Below the pieces are notes generated by a model that made no database searches, was not told the DNA's origin, and was given only the letters and a program-made list of their open reading frames with translations. From assembly GCF_008831285.2 (NCBI RefSeq), contig NC_045141.1:26525315-26589314 (forward strand): a stretch of 64,000 nt of DNA, in the 5' to 3' direction. The stretch's first letter is position 1. Each line of letters opens with the position of its first letter. Below, piece by piece: positions 63,362-64,000 of this stretch. Source of the stretch: Nymphaea colorata. Taxonomy: Eukaryota; Streptophyta; Magnoliopsida; Nymphaeales; Nymphaeaceae. A program made the position numbers and the translations under genes.

Positions 63362-64000
63362 AAGGTGATGAGAAAAACTTGATTCCGGATTGCTTGCTCT
63401 CTTCTTTATGATGGAAGGAAATGTTGGAAAAAGAGAAGTGTCAGGACTGAAGGACGTGCAGTGCATATTATCCTTGAACCACTATTAAGGGGGTGTTTTC
63501 TGGTTAAGATCATTGGGTTTTCTCTTTCTTGGCAATCAGGATAGCATGAAAATGAGAATTTTAAGGCAATTGTGAGGATGACAGATGTGACTTGCAACTT
63601 GCTTTCTGATTGTTACTTCTGTAATGGAATGGGATTGTCACCCCATAAATAGCTGACATATTCATGGTTTATTTATTTATTTAATTTTGCTCACTTTCTG
63701 TAGCCAGATGGTGCTGGATGGCAGCTACCAGTATCTCAGTTTTGTAATTCAGAGTTCGCGTGTGTTTTGAGTACAAACTGTTTCTTATTGCCTTTGACTG
63801 ACTGAATTTTAGAGTCTTAGACTAGCTTTCCATTGATGATATATTTGAAATAAAAAAATCGAGGCTATTGCCTTTTGTTCTCAGACTAAAAGGATCCTTG
63901 AAAGAGATTGCTGTATGGGTGACTCTACCCATCTCTCTTAAGTTCCATTCTGTTTCTGAATTGCTTTCCACGGTCAATTCAAACTCAACACCATTTTGAT
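63362..64000 (+). other. 3' UTR of the ARABIDILLO gene
   Basis: No further coding sequence. AATAAA at 63849-63854 is a candidate poly(A) signal, which would give a 3' UTR of about 500 bases. The sequence after it looks intergenic. Confidence 0.5.

Overview
The window is nuclear DNA from a flowering plant. The genes have many short exons with GT/AG introns of up to about 3 kb. The intergenic DNA is AT-rich and holds long (TA)n microsatellites and relics of small transposable elements. Several protein families present are plant-specific: U-box receptor-like kinase, class II HD-Zip, DUF761 and ARABIDILLO. I cannot name the species. No bacterial, viral or organellar genes were seen.

Layout. 1-1880: remnants of a minus-strand Ty1-copia element (primer-binding site 879-890) and a GC-ended small element. 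These probably lie in an intron of, or just upstream of, a plus-strand USP/kinase/U-box gene whose visible exons run 1881-5280. 5281-11645: intergenic DNA with a dense cluster of CACGTG boxes (7506-8462), a long (TA)n(GA)n tract and a TRIM-like retroelement. 11646-13334: a class II HD-Zip repressor gene (+). 15670-19891: ARPC5, the smallest subunit of the Arp2/3 actin-nucleating complex (-). 22991-24721: an intronless membrane-anchored DUF761 protein (+). 28230-34459: a PTPMT-type mitochondrial dual-specificity phosphatase (+). 35357-36511: a MULE-like non-autonomous element. 38624-43976: an AATF/BFR2 (TRAUB) ribosome-biogenesis protein (+). 43977-54431: a long gene-poor region. 54432-63361: an ARABIDILLO F-box/LRR/armadillo protein (+), complete in 12 exons.

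Most unusual structure. The last coding exon of ARPC5 exists twice in opposite orientation. The functional copy is at 15670-15805 (-). A second copy of identical length, 132/136 bases identical and still open, is at 14459-14594 (+). Similarity stops at the stop codon and about 10 bases into the intron. In addition, about 1.3 kb of the PTPMT gene (part of exon 2 plus intron 2) has been copied into ARPC5 intron 3, antisense to ARPC5. The two genes lie about 13 kb apart, so local duplications have shaped this region.

The genes are ordinary unlinked plant genes and do not form a pathway. Exon coordinates were worked out by hand from GT/AG sites, reading-phase continuity and family similarity. All six multi-exon models keep phase across every junction. 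UTR ends, promoters and transposon boundaries are much less certain.
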